64,000 nt of DNA from Stratiolaelaps scimitus (GCA_019614645.1 JABWDB010000002.1:28819501-28883500), one strand, 5' to 3'; counted from the stretch's first letter, positions 23,242-37,660 are shown. The notes: generated by a model from the sequence alone, not told the origin. A program made the numbers and translations.

Positions 23242-26200
23242 GATATGTTACACTCATGCCCGAACACATTTTAATGTTAATGTTTCGTTCAATAGATGTT
23301 TTCTAAATTTGGTGAGTGTGAGTCAAAAACACGCAAACGTTAATATAAATATGTTGCCGCGCCAAAACGCCGTTATCTCAATAGATATGATAGAGTGCAA
23401 ATGAACGAGGCAGACAATTACAAAACAAAATATCACAAGCAGTATCTCTTTCAAGTAGTTTATCTCTAATCCTGTTTGAACCTCCCCCCCACTCTGACAG
23501 TTCTGTACTGTTTCACGTATAGCAATTCTAATGAATGTTAAGCAGCTTTGCTTAGGGGTCTACCGCATGTGAATGCGTCCAGCTGCCTCATTATAAGATC
23601 GGTCACGCCCTCGACTCCGGCGTAGATTCACAAAGTGGAGGGCTCATTGTAAGCTTTCAACCGCCCTGCCGATGGACCAAGTTCATTACAGTGGGCCTCC
23701 GTGACCAGTCGTAGCGGGATGCTCATCCCCTTGTGGGCTCCCGCCAATATCATAGCGCACCCTCTATAGCCTCCACACCGGCTCCTGTCCACGGCTGCCA
23801 GAGTGACCTTTGGGCTGCACGTCTCCAAATCCAGCCATGCATGCCATAGTCATAAGCACCGTGTACTTGTGAGGTGCGTTGTGGGGCACATTCGAGAATG
23901 CGTTCGATGACCGAGAGGATATGACCGCAGTGTCCGAAACCACATTTGTACATATAGATATTATATACAGGAAAGGGGAAAAGTAGATTTACAGTGAGAG
24001 CCGAGGAAAAGAGCAGGATTACAGTGGCATTTATTAAAACACAAGTCGGCGATAAATAGGTTGAAAGTTATCATTCATGTGCAAAAAACATTCTCAGGTA
24101 ACGACTACTAGAATTTGTTTGTTATTGTAAAATGATGCGTCGCAGCATAGAGTATTCCCAATTGCGTATACATTTATAAATAGTCCGCAAATTTAGCCGA
24201 GTTTAGTTGTATTCTTGTTTGTCGAAATATGTTCGCCTATGTGTGCCATATGTTTTACTCTTCCTTTCAGTGCTTGCTCATCTTCCTTGTCGCCAAAGAA
24301 GGTAAGAAGTACATGTAAAAGTATCGGGGCCGGCCACTCTTCGGCATGCAAAGCGGAACGTTGCGCGGCAATATGCCTATCGCTAAAGTGTTATCACTAT
24401 GTCGCAATAGTATTACCTTTGAGTCACTAATGGAGCAAACGTACACGACATATCCGTTTGAAAGTTAAGGCGTATCTTGACTTGAATCGGACGCGTTGAT
24501 CTGAGACAAATCAACCATACGCTCAGTAATTGCCCCGTTCGTTTGGGTGACGTCCGGGATGAAACTCACAGGAGGAGCAGCGTCAGCAATACCCACATCA
24601 TCACGGTAATGATTGTCAGAAAATTATTTCAATGGTTGATGTTTTTTGTAAGGTTAGATAGCTTTCTTAAATCAAATTGATAAAGTCCTAAACGCCCCAG
24701 GTTCGAGCCCCGCTGCGTGACATATAAGAGAGCTTAATCATTACAAAATTGCAGCTTCTTTAATAAACCAATAAACCTTTACCGTACGTGGTTTGTTTGA
24801 GAAGTAAGACATTCTATACTAATAAATAAAGTTATGTGTGACTGTGGGCGGTACAGAATTCGTTATAACAGCTAGCCATACCCCCCCCCCCCCGCTTCAC
24901 CCTCCTGTATTTCACTTGTATTCCCGTTCATAGGAAATATAATATATACATATGGATAAGAATGGAGAATTAAATTTTGAGTGCGCGTACCTCTGTTTCA
25001 GGTATATAATTTAGGTTGAGAAGCTTGCACCTGGTAGTTAGATCAATTGCCTCGGCTTTTGCACGCATATTACGAAATTCATAGTTGAGATATATAATGA
25101 AAAGAGATCGCTATTTCGCGAGGGTGGTATTTATACGAGAATGGTTAGGCCGTTATCCCACATTGGATGTGTATGTCTTAAGTATGTCTAAAGACCAGTG
25201 AGATGTGTCCCAGCTCAGCCACGACTATTAGTCGTAGAAATCACCTTCCGTAATTTTATACTTGATTTACTGATGATATTGTGATTCTCGCAAAGATAAC
25301 AGCGAGTGTGTAATATTATACATGGATATACCAGAGCAACTGAGGTTATAAACATATGCATCATTAATGCGTAATTGTAACTAATAAGCTTCAATAACAA
25401 CGTAGTGCTGTCCTACGTTAGGCATTACAGAGCAAGGTCACACTTCAAGTCATATAACTAATAAAATAATATATGTGGTCATGGCATTGTGACTGCAGGG
25501 GATCGTCTCGGAGCCATCAGTGTGACTTTGAGATCAACGGTGCGTGAAACTGGGTATGTGATTTTAGGTACGCTGACGTACTCTTGAAAATAGTGTTTAC
25601 GAACGCGATATTCCGAATCGAACATGTCATGCTGTATGCTACGTAGGTTACGGCAGATATTATGACCACACCTACCGTAAACTCATCAAGAAAATTCTCC
25701 ATTCTTACCATTAAGTTTTGTTACCCCATCTGTAGGCATCTGTCTTTTACAACTACGCAATTATTTTATGAATCAGCTATCCGTTACAATATCCACCTTA
25801 CATTATAATAAATGAGATGTGTATTACATTTCAAATCAGTAAACCTAATGCAGGTGGCAACCCGCGACCTCCTGAATAAAGAAATTATTTTACTCTGTCT
25901 GCCTTGAGATTCATTTCATTGTGAGGCATGCATACATGCTATAATGGGGATAAGTAACTGATGTTGCCTGGAATTTAACGCTATTAACTTTAAGAATTCG
26001 TATAGACATTGATTAAATGTTGGCCCGCTGCGGCACCTTCGAGTGTATTTACGTGGTACTTCCCCATTGTTCGCTTTGTAGTTCGCTTAGCTATTGGTCC
26101 TCCAACTCATGGATGACCTCAACCTAACTGTGCTTCGGTGCACATGTTTGCACAACGTAGAACACGTGGACACATTTATTTGTATCACTCAGTAAAGTAA

Positions 26201-28693
26201 TTTTGCTTTAGTATAACAATCCAACCTGTGTATGATGGTTACCACTCACAAATAATGTGGTTTGCCCTGCAAGCTATGATGGTTTTTGTCGAAATATAGA
26301 CATCGGTGCCAGTGATTTGAGATGAATGTTAGCCTATCGGAAGTCACAGCCAACCTTATACACACACCGCACATCCACCGCACCCCGTCCACAGCCCCAG
26401 TAAATACACCGTTTTAAATAGTTTTACACGAGACACTTTTTACTCAAACGTAGTTGATAAATCAAGCAGTAGTAGACTTTAGTAAGCGGTACTACTGTTT
26501 ATTAGTTTAGAATAAGGTACTCTGCTTAGACATTCAAGGCATTATTCGATTGTAATCGCTATAAAGTAAAGAAGGAAGAATAATGCGCAAAAAAAAAGCA
26601 ATTGAAAATGCACATAAGTGAGACTTGTAGCAATTATATTATACCTTTGAATAAAGTGTTTGTTGTTATTATTATTATTAAAACAATTTGCTGTGTATTC
26701 ATTAACATTCGTAAAATTCGTTTTCATACTTACTATTACCGTAGGATGAAAATTCAGTAAACTCAATAACAAAGGTTAAGTTGCAGTCAGGGTAAGTGAA
26801 GGTTGAGCAGCTTGCAGTCGTTTGCGTTCAATGAGCGGCAAGCTTGGTTATTAGTCCGCACATGTGAAAGGCTGCGATGACTTGAGACACGAAGGATGAG
26901 AAGGCTTGCCTTTGTGCATCGTTTGACGGCGAAGCAATGCCTCCCGAGAGACAGTTCAGCGTATGGAACGAACTTGCGATCTTTAAGGAACTTCCTCTTT
27001 TCAGGTAGGCGATTCACTCCAGTACTTAAAGTCAGCAAAATTCTGACTTTAGGAATTCGCGCCGTTTTCTGATAAGTAGCGACCGTTTGCCGTTTTCGCG
27101 AAGGCGACGAGCCTTTTTTTTTTTTTTATCAATTTGGGCATCTAGTTTGTCTTTCCAATTAACATCAGAAAAGGTGGACAACTCAAAAGGCGCTTCTCTC
27201 ATGGAATTGCATATTAGAGAAGTAAGGGTGAAGCACTTAGTTTTAAATACGCGACAGTGAATAATATAACTGACTGTTTTTAGTGTCAGTTGGGATAAAA
27301 TGTAATGAGGCATCACTCTCCAAGCAAGGTCCTCTACTGTAGAGCAAGACTCACATCCAGTAAAAGTATAGTCAGTATCGGTTGATACAGCCAACTGTGT
27401 ATATGTCGTACTTGCTAAAAGAGCGAGGTCAAAGCGTTATTTGAAATCGTTCAGTCGGTTAGAGACACACCACCCGAAAGTGACTTGCATCTCTGCGAGG
27501 CCACGGGTCCATTGCTTGAGTTGATAGGACAAGCCATCCACTAATGTTTAGTGTCACAGATTGAACAAGAGAGGACGCCTAAGGGGTGGTTGACGGAGAG
27601 TTAAATATGCAAGCACGTATAGGAGGTGTACATACGCAATTGGATCAGCTCTTGACTAGAAGTAATACCATATGTACGATGTGTCTAGATACCTCTCTAT
27701 CTAGATATATATATAAATATATATATATATCTCAAGCAACTATTTTCTGTGTTAATGAAATCGGTGGCACTACCTGCCACAGTTGATTTCATAATATATT
27801 TTAGTCAATACACGAATGACCCAGGGTTTGAAAGAACAGGAGATTTTACACATATGGGAAGCATCATTTGTTTACCTTTTCTAGATCTGCATTATAAATA
27901 GTATGCGTTTTGAAATCTGCAGTCAGACTTAAACACAAGCCAAGTCCCTATTTCTTATTATTTCTTCGATTGTTATGATTAAGTTACTAAACTATAAATC
28001 ACTCAATTGAACATTCACTAAAAAACCGAATAGCAAGTAAATATTGATTTCTTGATTGTGGAAGTTAAATATTGATTTATTTATAATCAGATTAGTGGAT
28101 ATGAGATGACTTTTTGAGACAATACAATTCGACACCTCATCAAAATGGTGATTATCAGCCTGAGGGTTATCAATAATGGAATTTCCCAGACCAGTCTGAT
28201 TGACGTCACAGCAACGCCTGGTAAAGATAAGACTGTTCATAATTAAACGGCACTAGATGTGTACGTTGCGTTGAAACTAATAAGGCGCAACTCTAACAGA
28301 CTGAATGTGCGATGTGCGGATATGTTGGCGACTAAAACAGCAGTATGTTTGTTATCTATATACTATAGCCGTAGTTCGGTTGGACCAACAAGGAGTTCCG
28401 AACGGGCCCTATTAATTCTATGACCAGTACTTCCTTGGTATTCGTCAATTATTAGTGACGTATTTAGGGCGAAACGTATAAGGACAAGGTGTCAGGCTTT
28501 GGTGTCCACTCCATTGGGATCACATAGTCTGCATACTCCATTCTAATGTTAGGGATAAGTAAGCTTCAGAAGATAACTACTTTGACAGATTTCTGAAGAT
28601 TAAGAAAAACTGTATTTTTTTAATGGATTATTTTGTTTAACGTTTGAAACTTCGCTATACGGATATCGTGAGCTCTATTCTAAGTCAGATAAA

Positions 28694-29269
28694 TCATTTT
28701 TCCGGAAAGTACCTTCTCTGATTGTAGAGAGCAAAAAAATGTTGAAGGCCTCTTGTCAAAGAACCAGTGCCAATAGTCGTCGTTCGTGCACGGTGTAATA
28801 CCTTCGGCTGTAACACCAGACGTTGCCGGCACCAATTCAGTGTTGAGCGTTTATTCTCGGATACGATAGAACGATAAAGTCTCGGCAGACATAGCACAAT
28901 TGTGAGGCCCGCGTTGTTCTGCTGCCAACTGGCGGCAACAACGACTACCATTCGATATGCACATACCTCGATGTAAAAAGAAAATGCTGACTGTTGCATG
29001 GCGCTTCTGTCTATGAAAATTGCTTTCGTGTTCTTCCATAGTATGGATAAGAAAAGAGCTGCTCCGTCCATTGTCACAGAAAAATGAACATGAGTGGACT
29101 TGGAAGACAAAACTGAATGCCGGATGCAAAACTGAAAAACACTATAAGAGACGGCGATAGAAAAAGTGGAAGATGATTTCGCACTTTTTGTATCTGAAAG
29201 TGTATGGTCGTGTAGCGTGCCCATGTTCTTTGTCAGAAAAGCAAATGTATTTGCAATCGAAGCACTCAA
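28694..29269 (-). CDS. Unidentified 191-codon open frame
   Basis: This is the third longest open frame in the window after LARP6 and the LINE reverse transcriptase. The translation is rich in Ser, Phe, Val and Arg, has no signal peptide at its start and one weakly hydrophobic patch (YRMVVVVAA). I recognise no domain. A second frame on the same strand (28851-29129) and plus frames are also partly open, as happens by chance in locally GC-richer DNA. It could be a fragment of an unknown mobile element, a lineage-specific exon or chance. Confidence 0.13.
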   Translation of the reverse strand: MSASIANTFAFLTKNMGTLHDHTLSDTKSAKSSSTFSIAVSYSVFQFCIRHSVLSSKSTHVHFSVTMDGAALFLSILWKNTKAIFIDRSAMQQSAFSFYIEVCAYRMVVVVAASWQQNNAGLTIVLCLPRLYRSIVSENKRSTLNWCRQRLVLQPKVLHRARTTTIGTGSLTRGLQHFFALYNQRRYFPEK

Positions 29270-30604
29270 ACTATCTAGTATATTGCTTCCACTGTGGCTC
29301 TCGTGGAAACCATGTACAGACCCATGTACAAAGCCGGATTAAACATGCCCTAGTGGAACAATTTAATGTTGATTTCCAGAATCTACTTTTTCATTTGATG
29401 TACTAGCTAATAAATATAGGAAGGGAAAACCGTCTTCTAAGTGTTGCCAACAGCTATTTTTGATAACTTGTGAAGTTCGTTCTTGATTTAGAGTCGCACA
29501 ATAGTGAGCGAGCCTCCCATCGACATGTATTTGGTAGTTACCGTATAAATAAAAACATGAATATATCTGTTATTTGTATATTTTGTATACTAAGTGTTTC
29601 CATTCGCATTGGCATCTATCAAGATCATTGCGTGTATGTCCCTTGTGTCTGGAGAATAATTGTGTTATATTAGTAGGCCGGTGAGTTATCGATTCCAGTA
29701 GTTTCCTCGATCGAAAACAAATAAACAATATTTAGAAATCCCAAATTCAACGCAATGAAATTTTAATCGTCTTGTTCAGGTATAATGCGTACTATTATTA
29801 TTGTATTATTCATGAGTTTTTGTATAAGTATAACTTAATCAGTTTCAGCCAATAATCGGAAATCCTATAACTAGTTAATGAGTTCTGCAATATGCTTTTT
29901 TATGCAAAAAATAATCATATATCAAATGATTTTACTTTGTCGTGGTTACTTTGGCATTCGATTGGCATCCGCATTCATAATGAATTGTTTTTCATTGTTG
30001 TGTGAAGCTTATTTGTTATACCTCCGTCTTTGTCCAAATGTAATCATAAGCAAAAATATAATAGCAGCAACGGGATAATAATAATAATAATAATAATAAG
30101 CATACTATAATAGAGTTACGGCTATTTACGAGCGATTAGGCGCACGATTTGTGTAACTGAATGTGGCGTATTCCGCCTCTTCTATTTGAATGGCCATTCT
30201 CTATTCAACCGTAATGTTCACAATTAATATAAACGTGAACTGTCGAGGTGTTGGAGAGAGGGCCAGACAAGCAGTCGCAATTGCATTCAGAGTAGATACT
30301 TCATTGAACGCAAAAATTCCCTTTCAGCCTTGTCAATGGGCAATTGCTGGGTCCGGTTGTGGCAGTGTCAACATAGACGTTTGCTGAAGGTAACCAGAAG
30401 ACATATTAGAAAATGAGGTCTCCCCAACGACAGCGACGGCAAGCCAGCAAGAGCAAGCATCAAGCTGTTGCAAAACACGGAAAAACGTCTTCCGTTAATT
30501 CTCGCCCTCCTCTTCCTCCTCATTGCGGTAAAGGCCACTCAGCCACCCCTGACGGATAAACACACGGACGCACGAAGTCGAATAAGCGCTTGCAGTATGC
30601 ATTA

Positions 30605-30611
30605 TAGATAT

Positions 30612-30652
<41 letters not shown>
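30605..30652. repeat. (TA)n microsatellite
   Basis: A run of alternating T and A, nearly uninterrupted, preceded by two TAGATA units. Confidence 0.9.
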
Positions 30653-30653
<1 letters not shown>

Positions 30654-31446
30654 CGGCACCAATAGCTAGCACGAACAAACTGGGTCAAACGATAAAAATA
30701 TATCGACGGGGCATAAAGATAAGAGAATTTTGTCTGCTTCTTTGCGTTATTCGTTTGATGCAGTAACTATGCCTGCAATTAGACAGCTCAAGCGTAGAAC
30801 AATATTATGGTTCATTGAGATTGTATGATGATAAAATCGAATGCAAACGTCAAATAGTGGCTTCAGTGGGCTTCTTTATTCAGTATGAAGGATAATGATG
30901 ATTGGTCAGGCAAAAATAACGAATACAGTCAAAAAGTTATTTAGAGATGCACTGTGTTATGGAAAACAAATTGACATAACTAACGGACTTAGAAATTATG
31001 CCAGTTGTGAAACCATGTCATATATATGCAAATTACGTGTGATATTAAGAAATAGATCAACTCAGTATCGTATGATAATTCTAGTAATTAATTGACTTAC
31101 ATTCAAGCCGATCAAATATCTATCAGTTTAGTTCAGTTGTCAATTATAGTAGACTATTCTAAATGCTTTCACATCGTCCGAAGCGAAATAAAATGCTGCT
31201 CTTATTTAAAATCATGTACGTAAATTTCACGCATAGACTTATACCGGTCCATCGGCCGCTCTATAGAACACTCGTCTCTAGTTAGAGACACCTGAGCAAC
31301 ACTATTCTTAGACTTAAATCAGCAATAAAGCTAGATAAGAAGACTAAAACAGCAGAACAAAATAATATTAGAGAGTCAAATAGGCGCCAACTCAAATATG
31401 CTTCTATTCTTGTGTCAGTTGTCTCATTCTGATCGTATTTGAAAAT

Positions 31447-31615
31447 ATGGAAATGAAAAAACGCAACAATATTTCTTTGGCTGAAAGACTTGAAATGCTC
31501 CTCCTTGTTGTCTTGCTTCGTCGACTTGTATATCGGCCTAATAGAGAAGGAGTGAACTTATCCAATTGTAAATCTAGTCGATGTTTGACAGACCAACATG
31601 TTATACCTCCAGAGT
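31447..31615 (+). pseudogene. Possible pogo/Tigger-type HTH fragment (weak)
   Basis: The frame from 31447 begins MEMKKRNNISLAERLEML, which resembles the start of CENP-B/pogo-type helix-turn-helix proteins (K+K....LSL.EKLE.L). The similarity ends after about 18 residues and no DDE domain or inverted repeats are seen nearby. It may well be chance. Confidence 0.15.
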
Positions 31616-31619
31616 GAAA

Positions 31620-34600
31620 GGAGTCTAAGATGAAGATAACGCATAGTAGTAAAAAATTAGATAGAAGTCCTACGTATTTAAATAAAGAGGGTTTTTCTCG
31701 AGGAACACTACCAATTTATATAAAAGGTAATGTCAGAATCGATGTATGATAGCCAAACCAATTGTCCTGCCCACCTCCGCTATTGGCAAACTCCTTGTAG
31801 AAGGAAATTCGCTTTCAGGTCTGTTTATTATATTTTGGCGATCAGTGGGTATTCTAGTTGTCAGTTGTTCTATACATTTAATACAATACGCTACCCTTTT
31901 AGTTTAGCTACATTCTCGCAGTAACGATAGTAATTTTCACTATGATAAATCGTGCATAAGGTTGCTGACTTTTGGATTGCGTGTAATTCAAAGATGACAT
32001 CAGAGGGGACTATATCTTGATGTCATTCGACTGGAACCACAGTGAAACCATCTTGCAACATCAGCCGGCGTCCGCGGGGCGTGAACCGAAAGGCGCCTAG
32101 TGATGACACGGCAGCAAACTGATTTAGCACGCAATAAGTACCCTATTTGTGAAAAGTGAATCTAGTCAATTTCAGAAATAAATTAAAGACTATCTTCCGA
32201 TCTTGCTCATTGCAAATATCATTGGGTCTGTTACGCATAGTCTTTTACACATCAACTATGCCTGGTTATCGGAGATTCGAAATCTCTACAGTTTATGGCC
32301 TTCCAATGCCTCTGGCATTTCGATATATTTGACAGACTTAGTGAAAGTTAACAGGAACCGTTTGGACATTCATTTACTCGAAACGAACGGAATTATCATT
32401 TTTAAATTTTATTTATGGATGCTTTATTTTCCTTGACTGTATTAACGGCATGTTGGAATGATATGTGTACGGTCTCAGTATCGCCGTCGCTTAGGTATTA
32501 CTTGAAGCACATGTTAAATATCAAGGAAAAATCATTGCAATTATTATTTCAATAAATATGGGTACACTTACCAAGTATTTTTCTTTAAGGGCCACTCCAG
32601 TGTTCCTGATGGTGACGGATATCGTTGCTACGTTGACCGTTTCATGCTTAGCTAAAATTTTATGAAACGGAACACTGAATTAGGTATAGATGAATGAATT
32701 AAATATGTGCATTATTTACACATGGCTATCTTACCAAAAATATATCATCGTTCGTATTTGACCTTAAAATAAGCAAAGTCAATTTATTTATGATTTATTC
32801 ACAAAGATTAGTTACTTCAGGTACATGGTACCCTAAGCTTGAAATTTTTTACTAAGATTTTCTTTATTATAATTGTTCTTATTTTCATCATCATCATAAT
32901 CACTGCTATTAATTGTTACGTCGTACTTACTAGCAGCACAACAAAAATCGAACTCAATTTAATTAAAAATACCGAAACTAAGTTTGTATAGAAGGAATCC
33001 GAAGTGATTCATAATGTATCGTGACGACAGTGGACTAAAAAACACAATGATGTTTTTGTGATGAGTGTTTCGCATTGAAAAGAGTAGTGCAACAGAGGGA
33101 TCTCCAGGCGACCCAGCTGTTGTTACTTTCACTGATCAAGTGTAGTGGTCAACACAGTGCTGAAAGGGAGACCTTCTCACCAATGTTGCACACAATGAGC
33201 CAGGCAGATTCATAGATTAACACAACCGGGGCGTCCTTTCTCGTGAACGTAAAGTTCCACTTAATTAAGTTACAAAACAACAATCACTTAAGTTGTCACG
33301 TTGGTGATGTATCCTATACTATTATACTAAGGTCCCATTGCCGAAACTTCACAAAATATTTCTTCTCGTATTGCACCATACTTGTGTATTAAATTATAAA
33401 CAAATTATTAGTGAATATTCATAGCGCCATTTGCTCTAGTTGCTCGTGAGCGAGTAAACCATGTGTCCATTGCGTTGATCATGTCTCCCAGTTTTGTCAC
33501 AGCTCATGGTCGCAATAGATCGGCTGACGGTAAAAGACTGACCAATCCAAAGGCTTCGATCTTCAGCTAGTCGCTCAGTTGTTATCGCCAAAGACCAGGG
33601 ACATTGGGTGAGCATCACACACACACATACACAGACTCATGGGCAAATCGTCACATAATAAACACGACTACCAGTACTATTACTACAGTTACCCCTGATA
33701 CAGCAACAATACAGCACTCACGCGAGCAAGCCCGCGCAGAAGAATGTTTCCAGCTGGGGTGGCACTATCAAAGTTGTCCACGCCGAATGCAGCAGTGGCG
33801 CCACCTTATGGGAATTCCTGTCTTTCTGCCAGTTACTATGCAGCTTGGTCAGGGACACTCCCCCGGCAATGGCAGTACCAGCGACAACACCGGTGAGATA
33901 CAAAAGAGGAGAAGTCCGGATACTTACGAAGCATCTGTTCTAACACGGAACCAGAATTAGGTAAAGTCCATCCATTTAGTGTCGTCAAACGGGTACTGAA
34001 GACCTGGTAAGCGGTACAAGTGAGAACATAAGAATAATACCGTCCTCCGTATGATCTTGGCGAATTGATAATAATAAAAAACCATGGTATACATTCCTAT
34101 AATTTTACAATGATTAGAACCCGCTTTATAAATAGTCATTCGCTAGTTGTTGCATGTATCATTAATTTGCAGCTCAGGACATTCAATGGGGGTTCTCCTG
34201 CTGTTGTGCTATCGACCTGATAGGTACCTAATCTATTATATAGGTGTCCTGACGCGATATATGCATTGGATGCGCAGCGCCAGCTTTCCTCAGAAATATT
34301 AAATTTCCTATAATAGTATTTTTAATGGTGGCAATTCAGGAGTTGTACCACTTGAAGTGGTCAGATATTATACTGTATCGTATCAGTCGAACCACTCAAA
34401 AAGGCATCCGAAAAAAACACTACTAGTGCGTGTTTTAGTGTTTTTTTTTTTTTTTTTTTTTTTTTGCCTTAGCTGGTTAGAGGATGGCTGTGCACGCTAT
34501 ATCATCTGTTGTCAGCTCTGTCAGTGTCAGTTCTACCGTAAGAACTTACAATGAGAGTTGACCTTGATTTGTAATACCTTTCGACTAGTCTGAGAATTCA

Positions 34601-37340
34601 ACATATAAAAGGTGAACAGAGTGCCAACAGAGCAATTTTGGGACATAATAGAAACAAAAATGAAATCGACACAAAAATGACGATGAGGCTAACGTGACTT
34701 GTGACAATAGCTTCTTCAAAATTTAAGATTTTGAATCGAAATTTTTATCCGTTCCGCAAGTGCCCCATTTTGTTTTTGAAAGAAGGCCTTCAAAAGTGAT
34801 TGTGTGGATCGATGAAATGAGTAAATGATAAGGAGAATCTTCCGATAGTCAATGTTTGCCTTATATCTAGCAAATAAATGATGAGCTCAAGTGAATTATT
34901 CCTAAATCGTCTCGGCGATGTTTAGCACTTTGATTACCACTACACTTCGTACTACAATGTCATATTAAAATTACATTTTTCCGATTACTTTCGAAAACTA
35001 AAATTACATATTTTTTTATATCAAGCGATAATATATAATAGTACTTCCTTGAACGTGGCATTTCATGTTATTGGACGAAAATAGTAATGGGTTTCATTAT
35101 GCAGGCTAAACAACGAATATTGTACTTACAGATGAGAGGTACAATTTATTTTTGGCGCTCCTCTGTGTGTAATGTTGATTTAAATTTCCCACAACAATAC
35201 AGTATATGTAGCTAACCCTCTGTGACGATCACCAATACGCATATCACAATACTAAAAAGAATGCTGGACCAATGAGGGAGAAGTCATTGATAGACAAAGT
35301 ATAAAATACCTAAAAGATGAGAGACTTTGTTCCACGATCCGACTGGGGTAGTGATGTTTCATTGTTCTGGGCGGATATTAGAACGCAACTCGCCTTATAC
35401 TTACCGATTTGTCTGTGTTGAGATAGCTAGAAGTGCTATTCTGTTCTATCTTGCCTTTAGTTTCGATTTGACTGTGCCCCAAAGAATGGTGACCTGGCCT
35501 TTAGGCAGACAATTGTATGGGTATGTCATTACATAAAAGTAACTGGTTAATTAATTCGTCTATAAAAAATAAAATATATGCACTTACATGACAAAGCATA
35601 GTTACTCGCTGTCAAGTAAATGGTCACACATTTAAATGTTATATATTACGTAACCATTAATTTCTTACTTCCGATATCATTTGGTACTGCACGGCCACTT
35701 TTTGTCCGATGAAGGCCAAATACTGCAGCTTAGTGGATAATCCACGACCTTCTAGACAAGTCTCCATTAAAATATGTTAGAATGCTAAATTAGTCAATGA
35801 GAAATGATACACCACTTGGTCGCTATAATTACCACTCAATATCATAATTGACTCTAGAATACCCAATACCCTCTATGAGGGTATGGCTCCGCCCGCGTTG
35901 TTATTTACCCCGTGACCCGTTCTGGAGCGGAAGCGCTCTATACAATGCAGTCCAACGCGTCTGTAAGAATATTCCATGATAAATTCATTGGTATATGGAG
36001 CAACAGTATGATTGATGCTGCAATACCGGCACTAGCCTTACCGGGGTCCTCCCCTGCGATTTCATAACCAACCAGCTTTCGATCAACAATTTGGCAAGAC
36101 GTGATTTAGTTGCAGAGCCGCTATCTTGGCTCAAATTAACAGAAACTCATGCAGGGATATTAAATACAGGGTTCTATACTGTATAGGTAAATGACTATGA
36201 AGTATTTATATTATGTTAAAGCCATGACAAATAGTGTACGATAATATTGTTTCAATTATTTTCCTACAAAATAACGTCATTCCTTCGTACCACGTAATCA
36301 CGCCATGAGACTGAAGTCATAAAAAAATAATACTAGAAGGAAAAAACATAGTTAATGGAAAGTTTGAATGGTTAGCCTTATGCTCAGTAGGGGCCTAATC
36401 ATTCTATGTTACGTTTTACAAGAGCCATATAATAGCATGCTTTGTCGTATCCTATACCCGGAGTATCAATTAATTTTTGATCAATTAATTAATTAATCAC
36501 TTCTGCAACGCCTGTCCCTCGCTGTACAGAGAGGCAATCCCATCGCCTTCCTCGGGACAATATCGGTCTCGGTCCCGGTCCCCAACTAATCCCCCCCCCC
36601 AAATAATTCCTAATTATTTTATGTTTGAACTCATTTTTACCTTTCTTGACTTACGCGTATTCAATATAAATGTTATCTGCATACATTGTGTTTTATACGG
36701 TGTGGAAAATAGCATTCATGCACATACTTTCTTAATTTGGATTATTTAGTTGGTTCGAGCCAAAGCGAGTGTAATGGCTGTGGATCTAGTACCATCATCC
36801 GTTTAGTCGGTTCCAAACAATGCAATTGGACCTCGTAATTTGATCTGGTCATTCGCATATGTCTGAAATTACATATAGCAGACGTGTTCAAGCATAACAC
36901 AAAAAGGCGGGACGTAATTGCTTCGCACATCCAATGCATATGGACACACCACCGAATACAGTTACCCTCTGTATTCAGTTACTCGTTGCAATTGATGGCC
37001 CACGGAAGCATTTATTCATCTCCGAGGAAATGGTGGATTTATGAAACAGTTATAATAGAATAAGCATTACTTGACAGCTTAGTGCACAAATATAATTCAT
37101 AGTAGCGAAATACGTTATTAGGCGGTGGAAATAATTGTTTGTTATATATTTTCAGCAATTTCTTCAGTTGTTACATATCTACCATGTATATATCTGCATG
37201 CGGCTGGCGAGGAAGCCGTGAGCACAATCTTCCAGTTCATGATGCGAATACCTGAATACGGAATTTTAAATCCGACTGCAGATTTTGTACAACCTCATCT
37301 TCCGCGATGACTCAATTTGCTTCAGGAATTAATGCTAAGA
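31620..37340. other. Long intergenic region, no gene supported
   Basis: Contains T25 at 34441-34465, an 8-bp-stem hairpin at 35866-35884 and a C-run near 36591-36600. At 33718-33903 (minus) a GC-richer frame has one hydrophobic segment (YLTGVVAGTAIAGGVSLTKL), but I recognise no family. The plus frame over the same DNA (33604-33960) is Thr- and His-rich because of a CA-rich tract. Confidence 0.45.
34441..34465. repeat. T25 homopolymer
   Basis: Twenty-five consecutive T. It could be the A-tail of a minus-strand retrocopy, but the adjoining DNA shows no recognisable element. Confidence 0.9.
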
Positions 37341-37349
37341 TCGGTACAG

Positions 37350-37660
37350 GTAGTTTATAAAGGGTTCATAAAATTCCCGTTGAACTGTGTCGAATGCATG
37401 TTTTAAATCCACAAAGACTGCAAATAGAGATCGTGCTATTGGGACTACACATGCAATAACTGCTGATCTTCCACTTTTCAATCCATCTTCGCGAAGAAGG
37501 TTTGATTTAAAATGCTTACCACGTCAGTGTGTGCGAAACATCGACTGTAACTTGCACAGAGAGCGTTATTTCGCGATGCACATTAAGAGCGATCAAGGAG
37601 CTTTCCTTTTGCTTTTGGGATACATGCAAGGATTAAGGCTCGTTCATTGAAGACACTGGT
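37350..37660 (-). pseudogene. LINE reverse transcriptase scrap (motif A)
   Basis: The minus-strand reading over about 37375-37425 gives FVDLKHAFDTVQREF, a clear match to RT motif A (F.D...AFD.V), which carries the first catalytic aspartate. The upstream minus-strand sequence to about 37660 (ending SGRSAVIACVV before motif A) is consistent with the preceding RT segment but has stops. No catalytic YADD box is found downstream. Confidence 0.6.

Larger units (their letters stand above)
23250..31440. other. Long intergenic region, no gene supported
   Basis: Contains a C-run at about 24882-24893, a B-box-like phrase at about 24701-24711, (TA)n at about 27705-27731 and a long (TA)n at about 30605-30652. 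The longest open frame is 191 codons at 28694-29269 on the minus strand (listed separately). The frames at 23628-23953, 26787-27394 and 29173-29406 carry no motif I trust. Confidence 0.45.

Noticed and set aside
23628..23953. Minus-strand frames with Cys and His residues (YKCGFGHCGHIL), like a retroviral-type zinc knuckle
   Set aside because: The spacing does not fit CX2CX4HX4C in any single frame, and no gag or reverse transcriptase sequence is adjacent.
27032..27394. 120-codon minus-strand frame with a lysine run
   Set aside because: The lysine run comes from a T-run on the plus strand. The rest has no motif and neighbouring frames do not extend it.
30605..30652. Long (TA)n tract considered as a replication origin or promoter element
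   Set aside because: Simple microsatellites of this kind occur at least five times in the window without any associated gene.
33718..33903. Minus-strand frame with a hydrophobic segment, considered as a membrane-protein exon
   Set aside because: Only one hydrophobic stretch and no recognised family. The opposite strand is open too because of CA-rich DNA.
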